Source of the DNA: Aplectana chamaeleonis
Lineage: Eukaryota; Nematoda; Chromadorea; Rhabditida; Cosmocercidae
Reading direction: 5' to 3'
DNA: 64,000 nucleotides
Assembly (NCBI GenBank): GCA_029168955.1
Contig: JAPDOI010001066.1
Coordinates: forward strand, 163,618-227,617
A program made the translations under genes and the position numbers. A model generated the notes under the pieces. The model saw only the letters and a list, made by a program, of their open reading frames with translations. It was not told where the DNA came from and searched no databases. Shown here in pieces: positions 10,511 through 21,944 of this stretch; positions within the stretch are counted from its first letter, which is position 1; each line of letters starts with the position of its first letter.

Positions 10511-10789
10511 CTGTGCTTATCTGGGCCAAATTCCGGTCCGCAATTGCGTCTCGACACGCTTTGCGACCGCACGCGCTCGAGTCAATCGAGTTTCCCGCTC
10601 CAAAGCCGACTCGATATGGCTTTTGTATACAGTTTTCTTCAATTTTGTTTAGTTTCCAGTTTCTAAAACCCAGCTAGAGTCAACAGATCGGCAGCTGCGG
10701 CGCTGGGAACTCTTCCGACTCGAAAGCGCGCGGCCGCAAAGCTTGTCGAGACGCAACTGCGGACCGGAATTTGACCCAAATAAGCACAG
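10511..10789. mobile_element. MITE family B, copy 1 (279 bp, TA duplication)
   Basis: Ends are CTGTGCTTATCTGGGCCAAA and its inverted match TTTGACCCAAATAAGCACAG, with inverted repeats of about 70 bp. TA dinucleotides flank at 10509-10510 and 10790-10791, as for Tc1/mariner-type insertion. A closely related 279-bp copy is at 49953-50231 inside a reverse-transcriptase remnant, where the empty-site logic confirms the ends. Confidence 0.9.
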
Positions 10790-11825
10790 TATTTTGGCTC
10801 AAAAACGCGTCTTTCGTGTCTTTTTAAACATGCCTTGCTTGCTACGTAGGGCACCAGACCTTCGATAAACCATGGAAATATCGGAAGTGAAATTTATCGT
10901 GAACACTGCCTTTAAATTGCTACTAGTGTGATAAAAATACTCAAATGTTTGCCCTCGTGTTGAACCGTCCGGTGTCTTTATCGCGGGAGTGGACGTCTTT
11001 CTTTCTTGTCAGCTTATTGTGAAATGAAGCCGCACTTTCCTATACTGAACTACAAACTGCTGAATGTGTTGACTTCTACAACATTCCTGATAAGATGTTT
11101 TTATACTTCGCGAGCACGTCAATATCCCGCCGCTATCTATCCGGCAATAACAGCGCTGACTATTCACAAGTTACTAATGTCACGCAATTGTTACCACAGC
11201 TAACTGACCTAAGAAAGCTAGTGCTTGTAATCCGCTTACCCGTGTTTTGGAAATGTTCGCCACGAAAGATGTGCGGAGAAAGGCTCCCCACGTAGGAGAA
11301 AAAGGTTTACATCGAACTGTGAAACAGTCCAGCCAAAATGACTCCAAACGCGAAGAAAAATACGAAAAAGAAAACTCAGGAATTGTCGGTATACGGCAAA
11401 GTAACTGTTGAGCATACCGGGTAGTGGTCGTAATGTGTTGGAGCCGCGGAAAGGGTGGGGAGGAGTGAGAGGTCGTGATTGGTGATAGCCGGTGTTTCTC
11501 CCAATCACGGATTTTCGCTCCCACTCCGCCCTGTTCGCAGTTTGGACACTACGCCTACCACCTGAGCATACCTTGTCCGATTTTTTTGACATTGGAAGCG
11601 AAAACACCGTGATAGGTAGAAAAGGCCGGTTGACAATAAGGTACAGAGGAATCCTCCATTTCCTACTCGCAGTTTGTATCACTATCATAGAAGTGGTGCT
11701 GTTTTTAGAATGATTTCCCAATTTTCATTTAGTACACGGCAACGGAAAAAGGCGGTGGTGCGGTTGCGGATTTTCATTAATATATACTGTTGTACAGTGC
11801 ATGGATCGTACTGATACTTTGCGTT
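10790..11825. other. No gene recognised
   Basis: A phrase GGTGGTCGTAATGT-like (11420-11440) recurs near 30430 (GGTGGTCGTAATGTATTCC), showing a dispersed fragment. Opposed open frames around 11.2-11.7 kb carry no recognisable domain. Confidence 0.4.
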
Positions 11826-12096
11826 ATATTGGATCCGAATCAAAAAATTTCGGATACTCGGTATTCGGATAACTCAAAAATCAAAGGTCTTGAGTATCCG
11901 ACTCAAATGGATAGAGTCAAAATAACAACATCGGATAATCCGAGTCATTCGGATAAAGAGACTAAACGGATATTCGGATCTCGGATCAATCCGAAAATTA
12001 CGTTTTTTCGGTGATTCGGAAATTGGATCATTCGGATTTTGACGTTTTTTCGGTGAGTCGGAGTCCGAATATCCGAGTCGGATATCCGGTTCGATA
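11826..12096. repeat. TCGGAT-rich repeat, copy 1
   Basis: Dense repeats of TCGGAT and ATTCGGA. The phrase ACGTTTTTTCGGTGA occurs twice exactly 42 bp apart (ACG at 12000 and 12042). It is related to the element at 16690-17030. Non-coding. Confidence 0.65.
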
Positions 12097-13230
12097 CAAG
12101 TGGGTATAATGCACTCTAGCGAGGATTTTCAAGAAAAAAAGGTCTTCTACCGTACCATGATAGAACAATTCATTGATAATCATCCTTATACCGAAATATT
12201 TGCAAACCAATTCTATTTTAGAAAATGTGTTCACCAATTTCGTAAACACCCGTGAATTCCTGTCTGAACGTCTTCGAACAGGGTTGTCTGTTCGATCTAT
12301 ACAAATGGTGTTAGGGAGACAATCGTACAAAGGGATATGCGGCAAACGATTTTGAGATTTCGGCAAACGGCAATCGGCAAGAAAATCCCAAAAACGGCCG
12401 GCAATCGGCAAAAAAACTCATCCTATAGATTGGCCAAAAGTTATTGACATGTGCCGCTCTACTTTTTTTTCCTTTTTTCTAATTTTCATGTCAACATTCT
12501 AATAACTAGCGAGACCTAGCGAAGTTTTCGCTCACAGAAACTTTTGCATGAGCCAACTACCTGAGACGGATTAGTTTGTTAGAACGGTGGTGACTGACTT
12601 CCGCCTACCCGAAAGTACTCTCCTGAGCAGAGCAAGGTGCCGTACATTTACAGCAGGCCGTGGGTATATCAAAATGTGGGATCATAAAGCAAAACATAAG
12701 AAGCCAGCGGTAAATCGTCGGTTGCTACCGGCACAAAATTCAGAACCCCTTCTGTACTTCCTTCCCTTACGTCGCTACCCACTGCCCTTTCTTCCAATTT
12801 GTAAAGTTCACAAGCGATTATTCTCGCTTTACCGTCTCTATCATGATAAGGAAAAACGCATTCTCATATTATATGATGTTTCCCTAGTTGACCAACATCA
12901 TGCCCTTGTTCTCAATGAATGAAATTAGTAGGTGGTTGTTTATGTTTTTGTGGTGCAGATTTTGATAAGCTCAGACTTGCAACATATATAAAACTGGTTT
13001 TTGGAAGTTAGGGATTCGAAATGACTGAGCGGTTGCAATGAGTGGCGAACAGAGAAGGTGCGGAAGTGAAGCTGCTGCTTGTATCCTAAAACTGGAAAAA
13101 AAATGTCGCAGGAGTTCTGCGCCAATCTCAGAACGCGTCCCACGCTTCTCAAGATTCATATTTTCCTATCTATTTCCTCTCCACAAAAGGTTAGATTTAG
13201 CATTAAAAATTGAAAAACCTTTTTCAAATT
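12097..13230. other. No gene; contains a small GGCAAACGGCAATCGGC repeat
   Basis: At 12355-12420 a stretch built from CGGCAAACGGCAATCGGCAA, with CCCAAAAACGGCCGGCAA, is matched by a diverged copy at 15760-15850. Elsewhere there is no supported frame. Confidence 0.4.
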
Positions 13231-14596
13231 CTACACTCTTGGTGACGTCCTGCACCTCCCACTGCGGTCCTGCTAACTTTCGATGACCTGCACACTCCCA
13301 CTCGGGACCTGTGCATTTTCTACGACGCCCTGCACACTCAACTGGGGACCTGCACTCTCTATGACGTCCTGCACACTCCCGTTGGGTTCTTCACATTTTC
13401 TATGACGCCCTCCACGCTACCATTTGGGTCCTGCACACTTTCTATGACGTGCTGCACACTTCCGTTGGGGTCCTGCACATTCCTACTTAGGACCTGCGCA
13501 CTTTCTATGACGTCCTGCACACTCCGATTAGGGTCCTGCACACTTTCTATGACGCCCTGCACACTCCCGCTGAGGTCCTGCACACTTTCTATGACGTCCT
13601 GCACACTCCCACTGGGGTCCTGCACATTCCTACTTAGGACCTGCGCACTTTCTATGACGTCCTGCACACTTCCTTTTGGGGTCCTGTACACTTTCAATGA
13701 CGTCGTGCACACTCCCACTGAGGTCCTGCACACACTTTCTATGACGCCTGACCACTTCCGCTGGGGTCCTGCACATTCCTACTTAGGACCTGCGCACTTT
13801 CAATGACGTCCTGCACACTCCGATTAGGGTCCTGCACACTTTCTATGACGCCCTGCACGCTCCCACTGAGGTCCTGCAACACTTTCTATGACGTCCTGCA
13901 CACTCCCACTGGGGTCCTGCACATTCCTACTTAGGACCTGCGCACTTTCTATGACGTCCTGCACACGCCTTCGATTAGGGTCCTGCACACTTTCTATGAC
14001 GCCTGAACACTCCCACTGGGGTCCTGCACATTCCTACTTAGGACCTGCACACTTTCTATGACGTCCTGCACACTTCGATTAGGGTCCCTGCACACTTTCT
14101 ACGACCCCCTGAACACTCCCCCTGAGGTCCTACACACTTTCTATGACGCCCTGCACACTCCCACTGGGGTCCTGCACATTCCTACGTAGGACCTGCGCAC
14201 TTTCTATGACGTCCTGCACACTCCGATTATGGTCCTGCACACTTTCTATGACGCCCCTGCACACTCCCACTGAGGTCCTGCACACTTTCTATGACGTCCT
14301 GCACACTTCCACGCTGGGGTCCTGCACATTCCTACTTAGGACCTGCGCACTTTCTATGACGTCCTGCACACTCCGATTAGGGTCCTGCACACTTTCTATG
14401 ACGCCCTGCACACTCCCACTGGGGTCCTGCACACTTTCATGGCGTCCTGCACACTTCCGCTGGGGTCCTGCACATTCCTACTTAGGACCTGCGCACTTTT
14501 ATGACGTCCTGCACACTCCGATTAGGGTCCTGCACACTTACTATGACGTCTTGCGCACCCTCACTGGGGTCCTGCACACCACATGACGCCCTGCAT
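13231..14596. repeat. 42-bp minisatellite array 2 with ~148-bp higher-order repeat
   Basis: The basic unit is GTCCTGCACACTTTCTATGA + CGTCCTGCACACTCC + a variable end, 42 bp in all. A special half-unit, TCCTACTTAG, recurs at 13481, 13628, 13777, 13925, 14032, 14180, 14330 and 14476. The spacing is 146-150 bp except for one of 107 bp, which is one 42-bp unit short. The array is thus a higher-order repeat of about 148 bp with one deletion. The core TGCACACTTTCTATGACGTCC resembles array 1 (reverse strand TGCACTTTTCATGACGTCCC) and array 3. Frames of up to 147 codons are by-products of the period. Confidence 0.93.
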
Positions 14597-14934
14597 TTTT
14601 GCATCGCTAGACGACTCGCAGAAGTTATCATGACCCACGGCCAAAAGTGCGCTCCACGGACAAACTCGGTTGGCCCGAGGCACGTAAGAGAGTGAGTCGG
14701 GCTGATTTTTGGTAATCGATAAATGTCGCACCCACCTAAATGTTGGTACCATTTCATACAAGTTTTGATCGGCCATTCCAAAGATATCGGGGACACATGC
14801 ACACACATACACACACACATCGGGACATAACTGCTTTAAGTATAAGGATTCTAATTCAAGGGAGTAGTTCCATTTCAAGCCATCAGATGAAAAAAAAAAC
14901 AAGACATAGAGGGAGCTCATGAAAATCGTAGAAA
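14597..14934. other. No gene; short CA-rich run
   Basis: An imperfect CA run (ACACATGCACACACATACAC) lies at about 14793-14820. Nothing else was recognised. Confidence 0.4.
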
Positions 14935-15110
14935 TCGCCGCTGCGGCTTCGGCTCCTACCCGGAGCGGTGCTATCGCGGAGTCACATCGGCAATGTCGCG
15001 GTGGCCCCGCGATAGTGCCGCTGCGGCTCCGCGGTAGTGCCTCTGCGGTCCCCGGTTGTGCCGTTACGGCTCCGCGGTGGTGCCACTGCGGCTCCGCGAT
15101 CGGTAGCCGC
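14935..15110. repeat. GC-rich short tandem repeat
   Basis: About six imperfect units of roughly 24-30 bp of the type GTGCCGCTGCGGCTCCGCGG. Opposed open frames reflect the composition. Confidence 0.65.
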
Positions 15111-15187
15111 GCTCTCACAAAACTGGAACCGACTGCGAGTAACTCATATGAGATGAGTCACTATACAACTGGGTGGTGATCTCGCGT

Positions 15188-15385
15188 TAAGTTCGCGCAA
15201 AACTGCAACATAAAGCGAGCTGACAGAAAAAATGGAAATAGATTATAAAAGAAGAAAAAGATGGATAGCTTTAGAATAAGTTCTCCGGAGGACTTCTTCG
15301 GAAACTATCTATCTTTCTCCTCATTCACACACTAGTTCCAGTTTCTCTGTCAGCTCGCGTTAAGTTGAAGTTTTGCGCGAACTTA
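15188..15385. mobile_element. MITE-like element, 198 bp
   Basis: The inverted ends TAAGTTCGCGCAAAACT and AGTTTTGCGCGAACTTA-type (right end AAGTTTTGCGCGAACTTA) are followed inward by GCGAGCTGACAGA and its reverse TCTGTCAGCTCGC. The arms are about 55 bp and the interior has no coding. Related fragments (CCACGAACTTACCGCGAG) lie just downstream at about 15598-15620. Confidence 0.75.
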
Positions 15386-16139
15386 CTGCAAGCTAAGAAA
15401 AGTTTTAAAAAACTTCCGAAATTTTTTCTAAATCAATATTTTCTCCAGAAAAGACAGAATGAACCTTTTTTTTTTTGAAATTTTTCACACTATGCGTATC
15501 TGGTGTCCCACAACGTGGCATGCGAGTGCGTAGCTTCAGCAATGTCCGGTCCTTTCCTGGAAATCTTCAAATAAAAAGCTCGCGATTAGCTGCAGTTTAC
15601 CACGAACTTACCGCGAGTTAACTCGCGTTTTCAAACAGATTTGCTACCACCCTAGATAACTGAAAGCCCCGGCTAACGGTTGAGCGAACAACGGATAATC
15701 GGATTACCCCTAGTGCCCACATATCCGCAAGCATAGGCGGCGTTTCCTTCCAATTTTTGCCGGAAAAACAACAAAAATCTCGGCAAACGAAAAACGGCAA
15801 AAAAGTCCCAAAAATGGCCGGCAAACGACACACGGCAATCACCGCACATCCCTGATCGTACCCTTAAAGCGCCATACTCGCAAGAACAAATCAAACGAAG
15901 AGGGTCAATGCCTTATATGCGCAGAATCTACGCTGACGATGCGTAGAAATGCGCCGTAAACTTCACACTGTGCGCCAATTGTATGTCTAGTGTCTCATGC
16001 AAACTGGGGCGTCGACAACAGGTTGATCCGCCCCCATGAGCCACCGCTGGCCAAGGCGCCGATATTTGGCAGGGACGTGGCCGCTAGTTATGGTCTCGCC
16101 GAGCTGTTGTACAGCTAGCGTTTTCGCGCTCTAAATAAA
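15386..16139. other. No gene; second GGCAAACG repeat copy
   Basis: At 15760-15850 is the partner of the 12355-12420 repeat (CTCGGCAAACGAAAAACGGC, CCCAAAAATGGCCGGCAAAC). Otherwise mixed sequence with an uninterrupted T10 tract near 15470. Confidence 0.4.
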
Positions 16140-16440
16140 AGGAAAGTATACGACGCATTTTCAGGCATCCTTCAAATGATAATATGCAGGGCAGTCGGTT
16201 CAATTACTCAGGTTTGGGGTATAGACCCCGCCCTGCATCTGGAGGCCCTGTCCATCCGGTGGCGGCCCCAGTGGAGGCCGGGCGACCCAGCCGCGACGCA
16301 GTGTGCTGACAGCGACGCGTGCCGGTGTGCCGACCGCGACGCGTGCTCGTGTGCCGACTGCGACGCGTGTCGGTGTAAAGTAGTTCCTGAGCTAGACGAA
16401 ACAGTCCTGCATGATGTGAACTGCTGCTAAATAGGCCGCT
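16140..16440 (+). repeat. Dispersed repeat D, copy 1, with 24-bp tandem units
   Basis: It begins ATACGACGCATTTTCAGGC, shared with 30905 onward, and continues through CTGGAGG and GGCCCCA to a short tandem of about three 24-bp units (GCGACGCGTGCCGGTGTGCC). A 22-base segment at 16199-16220 resembles nematode SL1 at 18 of 22 positions and is followed by GTATAG. It sits in a perfect 8-bp stem, TGCAGGGC paired with GCCCTGCA. No Sm-type site follows, so a spliced-leader gene is not claimed. Confidence 0.55.
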
Positions 16441-16453
16441 AAACGCGACAAAT

Positions 16454-16545
16454 CGAAATGTCACCAGCCCGACAACAAGGTAAACAGCCCGAAAACATCG
16501 AAATGTCAACAGCCCGACAACAAGGACAACAGGGGGCAACGGGCT
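16454..16545. repeat. 45-bp direct repeat, two copies
   Basis: CGAAATGTCACCAGCCCGAC at 16454 recurs as CGAAATGTCAACAGCCCGAC at 16499, each followed by AACAAGG. Confidence 0.7.
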
Positions 16546-16689
16546 GGTCTTCGGCTGACGATGTGCGCGATTTGAGTTGTCAGTCAACAACTCAAAGGAC
16601 TACAGTAGAACGAAATCCGTATGGCTACAGTAGAATGAAATATTGAGTCGCGACATCAGATGCACTTTTTTGAGTAACAGCATCAGCCG

Positions 16690-17030
16690 AATCTACCGAT
16701 ATCCGACTTATTATCCGATGCGAATCAAGATATATTTTGGATATTCGGTATCCGAATCATTATCCGACTCATAGCACATTTCGGTGATTCAGACTTTGAA
16801 TCAAGCGGATTTCGGGGTTTTTTCGGTGAATCGGATTTCGGATCACTCGGATTTTGACGTTTTTTTCGGGGAATTGGATTTTGGATCACTCGGATTTTGA
16901 CGTTTTTCGGTGATTCGGTATTTGGATCATTCGGATTTTGACGTTTTTTCGGTGAATCGGATTTTGAGTCATGAAAATTTCGGCTCATTCGGATGGATAT
17001 CCGAAAATGAGTGAGTCGGATGCAATGTAT
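16690..17030. repeat. TCGGAT-rich repeat, copy 2, ~42-bp internal spacing
   Basis: It has the same sequence family as 11826-12096. GATTTTGACGTTTTTTCGG-type units repeat with GACG at 16856, 16899 and 16940 (43 and 41 bp apart). The Asp/Ser/Pro-rich minus frame across it is a by-product. Confidence 0.7.
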
Positions 17031-18317
17031 AGTAGCCGCGACGAACACACGGAAGCGAGGAGGTAATGATAGTTAGGAACAGCGATCAAGTGACGTTAGA
17101 TCGCCGCGCGGGGACCAAGAGGTTCAATCAAAGGTTGGTATAATCTGTGACTTCCGTTCTTTTGGTTTACTTCCATGTGAATCCTTCTCTGTAGAAAGAA
17201 ATGGAGTTTGGGAGAGTAGTTTCTTGGCTCTTAATTCGGTTTTCCCAGGCTACGAAGAAGGCGAAAATCGCCGAGACGTCAGCCAAATAAAAAGGTTTTA
17301 ACAATCTTGGTCTCGCTTCAACCACCGAATACCACAAGTGTCAATCAACATGCCAAGATTTATGGAGAGTCGCACGTGGACAAAATGTATATAGTTTCAA
17401 GAATGAAACAAATTCGGTAATATCACTATTTTTTTTCCGGAACAGCTGTGACTGATCGGTTAGTTTTTGTATCCATCTATACGACTACAACTATCAAAAA
17501 ATCCGTCTTCGGATTCCAGAAGAATGACTCAATGCCTAGCTGCCGTCAGGGGAAAGGAGAATACACTGCTGCGGCTACCACTGGAGTTCGAACGGTCTGA
17601 ACACCACCTTTCGTTCTTACGATGGATTACGAAATGTTACAATAACAAATACAGGGATTCATCCGAAATTCTTCCCAATGTCTGGACGGCATATTTATTT
17701 TAGCTTGTCTCCTCTTTGAACAACTATCCATCAGGCGTCATAGCTGGAAGACAGTCTGACGTAGGCCGTCCTAAGTTCTAAGGGTCCACGAGCTGGCTGT
17801 AGTACGGCTGCTTCGCAAATCTCCGGTTGAGAGTGCGGAAGGCGGCCGAACAGTGAACAAAGACAAGTGAACAGTTTCGCGCGATTGACACAAATATCGA
17901 CAGGGTGCGACTATGGCCTATCGCCCAACTATGACGGAGGTCACAAAAAGTCGACAAACTTCCGAAACGGGGATAACACACATATGCTGTTATAATTTAA
18001 CAAGCTCTACAAGTAAACATTGTAATTTTCTAGCAGTATCACTGGTAAAGAACATTTGTGAATGTTGTACATATAAAATAAGGACCCGCAAAGCAACGAA
18101 CATAGGCTTGCCGAGGTAAGCAAGTGCTCGTCAAAAAAAAGGCTATTCTAAAATGAATACTCTTTTCAATGATAAGCTCTAACTGGGAAAGATATAGAAG
18201 TCATAAATAAGCAATCAACATTTTTGGGTCAAATATGATCAGCAAATATGGATTCGCTACTGCTTAATAGAATGTACAGTTCCAATTTGAATGACGATGC
18301 TACAAACTATTCAATGT
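17031..18317. other. No gene recognised
   Basis: CTATGGCCTATCGCCCAACT at 17912 is a short relative of the repeat at 18318-18611. I see no frame with splice or domain support. Confidence 0.4.
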
Positions 18318-18611
18318 ATGCCTTCGGGCCCTGTCAGAGTTGGGTGAAAAAATCGCCGTAACCTGCCGTGGCCTACCGGTCGATACGCATGAAAAACATG
18401 GGCGATGGAGGTTGCAAAAAACACCCGGTGTGGCCAGCTGTGGCTGACGCGGTCAATATGTATGAATTACATGGAACGATATCATGGATATCATCCATTT
18501 CCTGCCTTATGTCATGTGAAAATTATTCGGGTCAGCCACAACGGGTGTTTTTACACCCCACCTCATTCATGTCTTTCATGATAATCGACCAGGCTGGCTA
18601 CGCTGATCGGC
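18318..18611. repeat. Dispersed repeat, partner of 9187-9477, with inverted ends
   Basis: It shares CAGAGTTGG, ACACCCGGTGTGGCCAG, GTGGCTGACGCGG and ATATCATGGATATCAT with the 9.2-kb copy. Within it, AAAAACACCCGGTGTGGC at about 18414 faces GTCAGCCACAACGGGTGTTT ending at about 18560, so a roughly 148-bp inverted-repeat subelement may be nested. Confidence 0.6.
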
Positions 18612-18887
18612 CAACTATGACTGAGATCTTAGAGACAAACGCTTTTGACGATCATATCGATGGTCTCGTCCATGGAATCCCGCAACGACCCGCCAGGATA
18701 GGGTGGCATTGCGACTGCAAACTGCGTCGTCATTTCGCTCTCGTCGTATGAGTAAAAATACCTTAACACAACGTCGATGAGGGGGTCGCCAAAGATTTAG
18801 CTCATTTTCAATCTATCAAAAGAATGTGGACAACTTTGCCAAATTCAACAACCAAACACAGATTTGCGATCCTTGTTCCTCCATATA

Positions 18888-19248
18888 GTGCAGTCCACAA
18901 ATTTCTGCACACTTATTTATCAATGAGAAGGGGTCGGCAGGAGATCAGCATGCATATGGTTTGAATTCTATCTCTAGGAAGTCGGGATGCAGCTATTGTC
19001 TCGCTATCATGGAAGTGGAGCGGTTGTTTCTCCTTTTGTACCATTGTTTTTTCAGAAACTTTCATGAGAGCTATCATATGAGCGTCGCGGCTCCCCTTAT
19101 CCAGAGATTGACGATGGATTCCTAGGTAACACTCTCGCCACCGGTTGAGCGAGAGCGGTGGTGCTGCAATGAGTTTTGTGCACATAGATTTCCAACCAGC
19201 ACTTCTCACTAATATGTAGATGCGCAACATTTGGTGGACTACACTACA
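18888..19248. mobile_element. MITE family E, diverged copy (about 360 bp)
   Basis: The ends AGTGCAGTCCACAAA and TTTGGTGGACTACACTAC, with inner CTTATTTATCAATGAGAAG and GGTTGAGCGAGAGCGG, match the cleaner 201-bp copy at 51511-51711. This copy is about 160 bp longer because extra sequence occupies the middle. Confidence 0.65.
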
Positions 19249-19468
19249 CACTTATCAAGAACTTCCAAAAAGGACCAACCTCTCCAAGATCTCATGGGCA
19301 GCCACGTGGATGTTCATCGAGTGGCTATCGCAGAGGAACTCAAGCTTATCTTTAGCCCCCAACTCCTCCATTCGAGTCGCAACTGGGTTCAGGAAATCTA
19401 AGAACAGTGTAGAACTGATAAAATGGTCACAGCAGGTATAATTTCTTCACAAAGTCGACATTACCTAC

Positions 19469-19620
19469 CTGCCAGACCCATAGCGAGTTTTTCCCCATAT
19501 GCTAGCAGCGATGACAGCGCCTCCATCACGTCAGCCACAAGAGAATGCTCGAGAACAGTGAGGAAATCACAAAGTGGCGCAATTAAATCAGCACCAAGAA
19601 GTGCAGCTAGATGACATGAT
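19469..19620 (-). CDS. Importin-alpha-like copy A: candidate ARM8 exon
   Basis: The minus-strand peptide (LGADLIAPLCDFLTVLEHSL, then a helix ending ALSSLLAYGEKLA) aligns with the region of importin-alpha in which a GxIxPLCDLL helix is followed by a ALDGLENIL-type helix, near ARM repeat 8. It ends at a strong donor (GGCAG followed by GTAGGT at 19468-19463). The acceptor is probably TACTAG at 19621, alternatively ATCTAG at 19607. It lies 3.2 kb downstream of the ARM5-7 exons on the same strand, in the expected order. At least one short exon between them has not been found, because phases do not join directly. The family call is good; membership in the same transcript is inferred. Confidence 0.5.
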
Positions 19621-20693
19621 CTAGTAGAAGTCGCGGTGTGATACATTATGTAGAATGCCTAGAAATCACTTACATCATGAAGGCAGTGTTCACGATAAAA
19701 TGAATAGGCATGATGGCTGTTCATTATCTTCAACTACTGATAATGATAGGGGACACTGTAACCTGTTCTAGCCACTGGAAGAGATGAAACTACCTTGTTC
19801 TAGCCAGTGGAAGAGCTTAACAATATCTTATTACTTAACATAATCAAAAGCAATAAGCAGCCTATATATTTAACCGTGAACGCTGCCTTCAATAACGGTC
19901 GTTTGCTGGCACACCCATTCACCAAGAATAAAAACAGCCCTGCGTATTTTTCTAATTTTTTACCCCTTCCCCGTCTTGGCCCCTTTTATATATTATATAA
20001 TTATGCTTCCATTGGTAGGCTTCTACAAACCTACGTATCATCGGGGAAAAATTGCATGGGGCCTCCCAGGGTAAGGCATGTCGCTGAGATTGGTCCACGA
20101 GAGCTGCGGCCCCCATCCCGCAATCTTGGCTTAAAAATCTGCGCCCCCCCCCCACTCCAGCTCTAGGGGTATAGTAAAGGTGAACATCGGATCATTGAAA
20201 ATTTGAGCGATATTTGATAATTTTTTGTACTATTATTTTCATACTGTAAGTTGATTTAAATGTTATTTTAAAGAAAAATGAAATCCGCTGTATACAAACC
20301 TTTTTTGTATGGTGGCTGGCGGGATCTGCGGCCCCCTCTCTGATCATCACCTCTCACAATAGGGTTCCGACTTGGCCACGAGAACGCCGTACATAGGCTC
20401 GGGCCACGGCCTATGTACGACAAAATGGACGTTACGGGAACGGGGCGGAGATTTGCTTCTTTAGGCCAGGGTCGACATCAACAACACCTTGCCTTACTAG
20501 GCCGAAATACGCCTAGCTAGGAACGAGTAAAACCGTACGTTTGTATGCCTTGCTAGGCCTATGTGAGATCATATGTCATCTAGCCTTTCTCTTCCATAGG
20601 CTGTCCTTCCTCGGGATGCAGGAAGCTGCATGACTCACCGAACCCGCAGGCAAGCATGTAGTAATAGCGAGAGGGAAGGTTCCCTCATGATGT
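19621..20693. other. Probable intron or intergenic sequence
   Basis: This would be intron of copy A if the 19.5-kb exon belongs to it. It contains a short direct repeat (GTTCTAGCCACTGGAAGAG at 19768 and GTTCTAGCCAGTGGAAGAG at 19797), a C10 run near 20145 and a small imperfect palindrome (GCCGTACATAGGC...GCCTATGTACGAC at 20386-20420). Confidence 0.4.
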
Positions 20694-20851
20694 AGATTTG
20701 GCCATCATCAGTGAAAAAGTAAGTAGGAGATTGTAGGCGAATTGTCCAAAGTTGTGATGAAGTGGGGCTATCTATGAACCTAAAATTGAGCTTTTCGCCT
20801 ACAGCTTTTCCTTTCTTTCACGTTAGCCGTGGGCAAATCTACACTTCATGA
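20694..20851. mobile_element. MITE-like inverted repeat, about 158 bp
   Basis: TCATGATGTAGATTTGGCC on the left pairs with GGGCAAATCTACACTTCATGA on the right. Inner parts (AGATTGTAGGCGAA and TTCGCCTACAGCT) also pair. The arms are imperfect and no frame is present. Confidence 0.6.
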
Positions 20852-21944
20852 AAATACCTTACTAACCGTTTTTATCGCTCATCCTTTCAATCAATGGGCT
20901 TCACGAGCCCTTCGCAAAGTTAACTTGCAACGTTCTTCAGGGGTAAAAATATTTCCGCCCTTTACTTTCGTGTCGGAAACGTTGATTATTTGATTGACTG
21001 ATTACCGAATGATGGCTACGGTATAATTCAGGGTTAATGTCACTTAGGTTTTTTACTACCTCATCTGTGGTAAAGAAAGTTAAATCACGCTCCGCGATAC
21101 GATACGACTACATCGTATACGGAATCATTAACATCGACTTATTACTATTAGAACACGCGTTGAAAACGTTAAAAAACAAGAAGAGTTTTGTTGAAAAAAA
21201 AAACTCATAGGAATTAGATTGTTCGAAAGAAAAATCATTCGACGGAGTCACACGTGCAGTTTGACACTGATGGTTTGGGTCGAGTCACTTGGCTGAGAAA
21301 TCTCGGCGAACCATCAACTTTAGTTGAGTTAAAGTAATGAGAATGACTGGAAGATGGTACAAAATTTTCATTCCAAATAGCGAGATAGAGGTTTCACATT
21401 AGAGAAACGGAAAAAGTACGCATTAAAAAAGTGTACAATTTTCAAATAACCATTAGCAGCACGTAGGAAATGCGACGTACAAGACGGGTGGCTTGAAATG
21501 GACGCCATGAAGCAATGTAGCACATCTCGACGAGGTAGAACGCGTTGTTCCTGCTCCATTACTACGCCGAGCAAAGAGCAACCACTCAGATACGAGCAGA
21601 GGCAGGATCTGACATGCCGTCGAGGGTTGGAAGAGCAATGCCAGTGTGTTTTTGCTTCCGTAGCTAGGCTACAGGAACCTGATTGGGCCGCAACGCCTTT
21701 TTTTAGATTGACCACAAGGAAAACCGCCCCGTAACTAAGCCATGCATGTGCTCTAGGAGCGGGGGAGGTTAGGCACGGACCTTTTCTACGGCCTAGCTAG
21801 TAGCCGTTTGTCAGAGACAGCGTGAGCCTATACCTGGGACCTCCTCAGCGTCTAAAAACATTGCCCAAAATAAAGACTCGAGGTAACCTTCTGGGACGGA
21901 CCTAAAGCGACCAACTTCCCTTCAGTGAGAGTGGCCGCCTTTTA
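20852..21944. other. No gene recognised
   Basis: Mixed sequence in the presumed large intron between the ARM7 and ARM8 exons. Short GCCTAGCTAG-type motifs recur near 20510 and 21785. The overlapping opposed frames at 21.4-21.7 kb have no family signature. Confidence 0.4.

Noticed and set aside
4203..14596. CRISPR array
   Set aside because: Units are contiguous tandem copies with no unique spacers, there are no cas genes, and the surrounding genome is eukaryotic.
14561..15118. 185-codon minus-strand frame with Ala/Arg-rich start
   Set aside because: It spans the end of array 2, a CA-rich run and the GC-rich tandem repeat. It is open because of composition, with no domain.
16204..16590. 128-codon minus-strand frame with Arg/His/Thr repeats
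   Set aside because: It crosses the 24-bp tandem units of repeat D and the 45-bp direct repeat. No independent coding support.
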